From an uncultured Bacteroidia bacterium (GTDB taxonomy: Bacteria; Bacteroidota; Bacteroidia; Bacteroidales; Prolixibacteraceae): a DNA stretch of 50,011 bases. The stretch spans positions 1-50,011 of the forward strand of contig CAIVMQ010000028.1 in assembly GCA_903907075.1 (NCBI GenBank), read 5' to 3'. Position numbers and translations under genes: made by a program. The notes beneath the pieces are model-generated. The model was not told where the DNA came from and did no database searches. It saw nothing but the letters and a program-made list of their open reading frames with translations. Shown here piece after piece: positions 46,276 through 50,011 of the stretch; within the stretch, counting starts at the first letter, position 1; every line of letters begins with the position of its first letter.

Positions 46276-47574
46276 ATGAATAAATTCTTAAGATCTTTAT
46301 CAGCAGCCCTTCTGTTTGTAGTTATTTTTCAAGATTCTAATGCTCAGAGTCTTGTTGATCAAATTAAAAGTATGCCTGATATTATCTCTGTTGAAAAGAT
46401 GGAGGCCAATCCTTTTTTTACTGAAGCATTGATGATTTTAGTCAGGCAGCCATTCGATTATCTGCACCCTGAAAATGGCACATTTGCTCAGCGAGTATTT
46501 CTTTCTAATCTTGCATTTGATAAGCCAATGGTATTTATTACCGAAGGATATGGTGGCGATTATGGTGCAAGTTCCAGTTACCTAAACGAACTTTGTCCGT
46601 TGTTAAACGCGAACCAACTTTTTGTTGAACACCGGTTTTTTGGTAAATCAAGACCTGATTCTATCGATTGGAAATTTCTTACAGTTGAAAATGCTGCCGC
46701 TGACGATCATCATATTGTTGAGTTATTCAAAAGGTTATATAGGAATAAATGGATTAGTACCGGAATCAGCAAGGGTGGCGAAACCACACTATATCATCGG
46801 GCACTCTACCCTGATGATGTGGATATCTCTGTTGCATACGTGGCGCCCCTGAATTTTTCAACAGCAGAAAAACGGCATGATTATTTTATACGCCATAAAG
46901 CAGGCCACTACTCTGATCGAAAAAAAGTCATGACTTGCCAACTCGAATTTCTAAAAAGGAAGAACGAATTAATTCCATTATTGACAAAGTATATCGAGGA
47001 TAAGAATTATAAATATCGGGTAGGGATAAGTGAGCTATTTGACTATTGTGTACTTGAGTTTGCATTTTCTTTCTGGCAATGGGGTTATTCGGTGTCAGAT
47101 ATCCCTGCGAAAACACAATCAGATCAGTTCTTTTTTGATTACCTGGTGAAAATTTGCACCCTGGATTATTTTGATATTGAAGCTGGTAAGCCTACATTCC
47201 CGTTTTTTGTGCAGGCTCTAAAACAATTAGGATATTATGGATATAATACAAAACCATTTAAAGATCTTATGGATCTGCATGATACTAGAAATTATATTAA
47301 CCGCCTATTTATGCCTCTAAATACTTATTTTGACTATGATCCGTCAATGAGTCTTTTGGTGAAAAATTACCTAAAAAAAGATGCTCGTAATATATTACTG
47401 ATTTACGGTGAGAATGATCCATGGAGTGCCTCTGCTGCATCAATCTGTGGAAACCAAAAACTAAAAAAGATTGTTCAACCTCGTGGAAACCATAGAACAC
47501 GTATTGGTACACTTCCTGATTCACAACGAAAAAAAGTAATGTCTATCCTTGATAAATGGATCACCGACAACTAA
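46276..47574 (+). CDS. S37-type (PS-10) serine peptidase, secreted
   Basis: 432 residues, signal peptide (1-23, SNAQ). Alpha/beta hydrolase resembling the Streptomyces tripeptidyl aminopeptidase family S37: FITEGYGGDYG, FVEHRFFGKSRPD, the serine elbow WISTGISKGGETTLYHR (S165), ILLIYGENDPWSA (Asp) and PRGNHRTRIGTLP (His). Known: S37 enzymes release N-terminal tripeptides; serine carboxypeptidase-like S28 enzymes are the nearest alternative, and EHRFFGKS is seen there too. No T9SS domain, so probably periplasmic. 116 bases follow the GH97 gene. Confidence 0.83.
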   Translation: MNKFLRSLSAALLFVVIFQDSNAQSLVDQIKSMPDIISVEKMEANPFFTEALMILVRQPFDYLHPENGTFAQRVFLSNLAFDKPMVFITEGYGGDYGASSSYLNELCPLLNANQLFVEHRFFGKSRPDSIDWKFLTVENAAADDHHIVELFKRLYRNKWISTGISKGGETTLYHRALYPDDVDISVAYVAPLNFSTAEKRHDYFIRHKAGHYSDRKKVMTCQLEFLKRKNELIPLLTKYIEDKNYKYRVGISELFDYCVLEFAFSFWQWGYSVSDIPAKTQSDQFFFDYLVKICTLDYFDIEAGKPTFPFFVQALKQLGYYGYNTKPFKDLMDLHDTRNYINRLFMPLNTYFDYDPSMSLLVKNYLKKDARNILLIYGENDPWSASAASICGNQKLKKIVQPRGNHRTRIGTLPDSQRKKVMSILDKWITDN

Positions 47575-47655
47575 ATTGATTTAAAATTATCATCGCAAAC
47601 TCTATTTGGGTTATTTAAAATCACATGCTAAAATATTTTAAAAATATAAGCCTTA

Positions 47656-47689
47656 ATTTGAATAATTCAAAGCTGTTTGAATTAAGTTT
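47656..47689 (+). promoter_or_regulatory. Promoter with an overlapping palindrome, for the 47719-49702 gene pair
   Basis: TTTG at 47656-47659 and TAAGTTTG at 47682-47689 are 22 bases apart, fitting the Bacteroidota promoter. The start codon follows 30 bases later. The -33 box is the left half of TTTGAATAATTCAAA (47656-47670), a palindrome with 6-base arms that could be an operator. Confidence 0.6.
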
Positions 47690-47718
47690 GCGGAAGAATT
47701 AAATATGAATTTTCACTA

Positions 47719-48855
47719 ATGATTTTCTCTATTAAACCGTTTGATATTTCAAATCGGATTAAATATCTTCTTGTAGGTGTTACGGTTATTTTTGCACTAA
47801 TCGGATTTTTTCTTACCGTCTCTTTCTTTGCGATAAAATTGCATATCACTAACGATTCCGGCGCCGCAGATGTCAATGATCGTTATTTTCAGGATATTAA
47901 AGATAAATATAGTAATTCTGATTCGAAAAATATTTTTCAGGTAACTAATCGGGAAGCGTTGTTTTTTCATCAGGTGCTTGTCTTGAATAAATATTATCCC
48001 GAAAATTCGCATTCTATTCTCAATGCATATCTAAAGGGTCATAATTTAGAGGATGGTGAACGGATGGTTGAGGCGGTTAATTTGCATATGCAGAATAACA
48101 CAAGTTACACCTCCGAGATTCTTGAATTCGAGAATCAGAAATTTATTGATGGCTTTCAGCGAAATAGTGGTAGCGTTTTTGGGTGGATGAATATTTCCGA
48201 ATGGGCCGATTTAAAAATTGCAGTATCAAAAGATAAACATCTTATCGATTCTGTTGCAAATTTAACGAATGTTGAACCTAGACTTATTGTTGCAGTACTT
48301 ATAGGCGAGCAAATCAGACTTTTTAACTCAGATCGGGAAGCTTACAAAAGGTGGATAGCTCCTTTAAAAATGTTATCTGTTGAATCTGTCTACTCCTTAG
48401 GAGTTACTGGAATTAAGGCTGCTACTGCCCAAACAATTGAGCGAAATTTGAAAGATCGTAATTCAGTTTTTTACCTAGGAAGTAAATATGAAAACTTGCT
48501 GGATTTAAGCACTCAATATATTGATAATGAGAGATATAAAAGACTTACGGATTTCAATAATCATTTTTACTCCTATCTTTATGCCGCTCTTAATCTTAAG
48601 CAGTTAAAGGTTCAGTGGGAGAGGGCTGGCTTTCCTATCGACAATCGTCCCGAGATTTTGGCAACTTTATATAATATCGGGTTTGAAAGTTCTTTTCCCA
48701 AAGCTAATCCTGTAGTTGGTGGCTCTACCATGTTTATCCACGAGACGCCTTATTCTTTTGGTGCTGTGGCATTTGAATATTATTACTCTGGTGAATTATT
48801 CGATTTGTTTCCATTCAAAAAAGTTAAATTTGACTGGAGTAATGGTTCGATTTAA
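47719..48855 (+). CDS. Membrane-anchored protein with lysozyme-like (lytic transglycosylase-type) region
   Basis: 378 residues. One membrane helix near the N-terminus (about 15-41) leaves the rest outside the inner membrane. Residues 180-245 read VEPRLIVAVLIGEQIRLFN and YSLGVTGIKAATAQTIERNL, which match the pattern of SLT-type lysozyme folds: a catalytic Glu (E197) after a hydrophobic helix, then a GVxGIKxATA motif, close to the DUF1402 group. The C-terminal part contains ATLYNIGFESS and YSFGAVAFEYYYSGE. Inference: cleaves or binds peptidoglycan glycan strands. The next gene overlaps its end by 14 bases, so the two products are probably made together. Family assignment is moderate. Confidence 0.65.
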   Translation: MIFSIKPFDISNRIKYLLVGVTVIFALIGFFLTVSFFAIKLHITNDSGAADVNDRYFQDIKDKYSNSDSKNIFQVTNREALFFHQVLVLNKYYPENSHSILNAYLKGHNLEDGERMVEAVNLHMQNNTSYTSEILEFENQKFIDGFQRNSGSVFGWMNISEWADLKIAVSKDKHLIDSVANLTNVEPRLIVAVLIGEQIRLFNSDREAYKRWIAPLKMLSVESVYSLGVTGIKAATAQTIERNLKDRNSVFYLGSKYENLLDLSTQYIDNERYKRLTDFNNHFYSYLYAALNLKQLKVQWERAGFPIDNRPEILATLYNIGFESSFPKANPVVGGSTMFIHETPYSFGAVAFEYYYSGELFDLFPFKKVKFDWSNGSI

Positions 48856-49702
48856 GTTATCTCTAAGCGCGATTACATGCTATGTTACCATTGGATTGTG
48901 GTTCATTTCTCTAACCGGAACCGGTGAAAATCGACAACATTGTCCATTATGGAAGCAGCTTCAGAGTGGAATCTATTTCATCGATACGCTAGCACCCGAA
49001 AAGTCAATACTTAATGACTCCAAACTTTTTATCCTTAAAATTGACCCCAAAAAATGCACCTTTAGTTTACATTGCTCCTCTGAAAATAAGGGTATTAATC
49101 AAACTGCACCACAATGGGCATCTAATTTTAATGAGACAGTGGTTGTGAATGCAGGTATGTTTAATATGGCCAACCATCTTGTAAATAAAGGTTATCTTAA
49201 AAATTATAAGCACTTTAATAATCCGCGACTGAACAGGAGTTATAATGTAATGATGGGGATGAATCCGATTCATGATTCCGCTAACTCAATGATTATTGCG
49301 GATATGACTTTGGGTAATTGGGAGACTATTCTGAAAAACTACAACTCTTTATGTCAAGGAGTAAGGATGATAGATGGAAAGGGAGTCCCTTTGAATTGGG
49401 ATAAAAGACCTGGACAATCATGCAGTATGGTCATTGGGGCTACCGATCTTTCGGAAAATATCTACTTCGCCTTTACCCGTTCACCATTTACGCATCAACA
49501 GATGATAAATTTTATGCTTTTAATTATACCTAATATAAGAACAACAGTCTATCTGGAAGGTGGCCCGGAAGCAAGTCTTTATATTTCTACACCAGATACC
49601 ATAATCTCTAAATATGGTAGTTTTGTCTCCAAAACATATGCGAATGATGCAAATGATCATTTCTGGAAGATACCTAATGTCATCGGAATACATTTAAAAT
49701 AG
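48842..49702 (+). CDS. NAGPA-type phosphodiester glycosidase (DUF2233) protein
   Basis: ATG at 48842 chosen because it starts a signal peptide (VRFKLSLSAITCYVTIGLW). An in-frame upstream start at 48716 would lie deep inside the previous gene. 286 residues with the NAGPA fold landmarks: ETVVVNAGMFNMAN, SLCQGVRMIDGKGVP, SMVIGATDLSENIYFAFTRSP and TTVYLEGGPEASLY. Known: the family includes the enzyme that removes GlcNAc from phosphodiester-linked sugars in animals, and bacterial sporulation/wall proteins. Overlap of 14 bases with the lysozyme-like gene suggests a shared task in wall or surface glycan turnover (inference). Confidence 0.83.
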   Translation: MVRFKLSLSAITCYVTIGLWFISLTGTGENRQHCPLWKQLQSGIYFIDTLAPEKSILNDSKLFILKIDPKKCTFSLHCSSENKGINQTAPQWASNFNETVVVNAGMFNMANHLVNKGYLKNYKHFNNPRLNRSYNVMMGMNPIHDSANSMIIADMTLGNWETILKNYNSLCQGVRMIDGKGVPLNWDKRPGQSCSMVIGATDLSENIYFAFTRSPFTHQQMINFMLLIIPNIRTTVYLEGGPEASLYISTPDTIISKYGSFVSKTYANDANDHFWKIPNVIGIHLK

Positions 49703-50011
49703 TAGCTCTGTTAACTGGTTCTTCTGTTAAAAGCTGCCCCATACTTAGAACTTCTCTCAACTGATAGATTAATAAATAGTTAGGTTTATTGTATTGCTTT
49801 CTTATAGAGGTCGATCTCATTTGGAGTGTGCGAATTTAACGTGGATAATAATTATCTCTCTCTTAATTCAAAATTAAGAACTGCTTGATTTTAACTTAAG
49901 TTTGTCTTCAATTAAAAATTTTATAATGAATTTTTGTTTTGTATATTTTATTTGCAAAAATTTGGTTAAACAGTTTGGCTATAAAATTTAAAATTACCTA
50001 TTGTGAAAATG
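49703..50011. other. Intergenic region at the right edge, probable leader of a gene beyond the window
   Basis: No gene is seen in these 309 bases. From about 49900 the sequence becomes very A/T-rich. The window ends on ATG (50009-50011) preceded by GTGAAA, which could be the first codons of the next + strand gene. No clean promoter match was found; TTTG occurs several times without a correctly placed TAnnTTTG. Confidence 0.4.

Noticed and set aside
48716-48841. Upstream start for the NAGPA-type protein
   Set aside because: It would overlap the previous gene by 140 bases; the ATG at 48842 begins a signal peptide with a short 14-base overlap.
1-50011. CRISPR array, insertion sequence, phage or integrative element
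   Set aside because: No regularly spaced repeats, transposase, integrase or terminal inverted repeats were seen; gene content and composition are even across the window.

Overview
The window is chromosomal DNA from a low-GC member of the Bacteroidota, most likely a Bacteroidales/Marinilabiliales-type organism. Signs of this are promoters of the Bacteroidota sigma type (TTTG, about 20 bases, TAnnTTTG), a type IX secretion (T9SS) sorting domain on a secreted protease, lineage-typical families (DUF4290, DUF3109, DUF1573, CvfB), carbohydrate-active enzymes (GH95, GH97, CE15) and a HydG-like radical SAM protein. I see no insertion sequence, phage, CRISPR array or origin; the only RNA gene is a tRNA-Ser(GGA).

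Layout. Positions 238-10632 hold a tight five-gene + strand operon for envelope proteins: a secreted Cys-rich protein, a 1412-residue adhesin-like protein, an outer-membrane barrel, a second small secreted protein and an OmpA-family protein. The proteins share modules with one another, and this is the best candidate for an undescribed surface system. Positions 10699-15341 are housekeeping: a clear promoter, a DUF4290 gene with murA (Asp in place of the usual catalytic Cys), a TlpA-like thioredoxin, then grpE and dnaJ. dnaJ converges on a GH95 fucosidase gene through a bidirectional terminator that contains both stop codons. Positions 17967-24503 form a six-gene - strand operon: secreted T9SS serine protease, binding protein, permease and ATPase of an iron/heme/cobalamin-type importer, and two tandemly duplicated SnoaL-like lipoproteins.

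Positions 24723-32044 (- strand) encode a CE15 glucuronoyl esterase-like protein, a Spy-like periplasmic protein, CvfB, a small unknown protein, UppP and an M16 metalloprotease lipoprotein. The tRNA-Ser follows with its own promoter and terminator, then a DMT transporter and, convergently, an rRNA m5C methyltransferase. At 35057 lies an odd cytoplasmic protein: about 300 residues of degenerate 60-residue repeats joined to a GH16-like domain that has lost both catalytic glutamates. Next are a RidA-family protein, a DUF1573 protein, gpmI with a DUF3109 gene, a solitary sugar-binding lipoprotein, an HD hydrolase, a HydG-like protein with an altered C-terminal cluster motif, a GH97 enzyme, an S37-type peptidase and an overlapping pair (lytic-transglycosylase-like membrane protein and NAGPA-type phosphodiester glycosidase).

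How the parts fit: most of the window serves the cell envelope, including wall precursor synthesis and lipid carrier recycling (murA, uppP), wall or glycan turnover (47719-49702), surface proteins (238-10632), secreted hydrolases and nutrient import. None of the glycosidases sits beside a SusC/SusD pair, so they do not form a classical polysaccharide utilisation locus here. All functional calls come from reading motifs; no database search was run.
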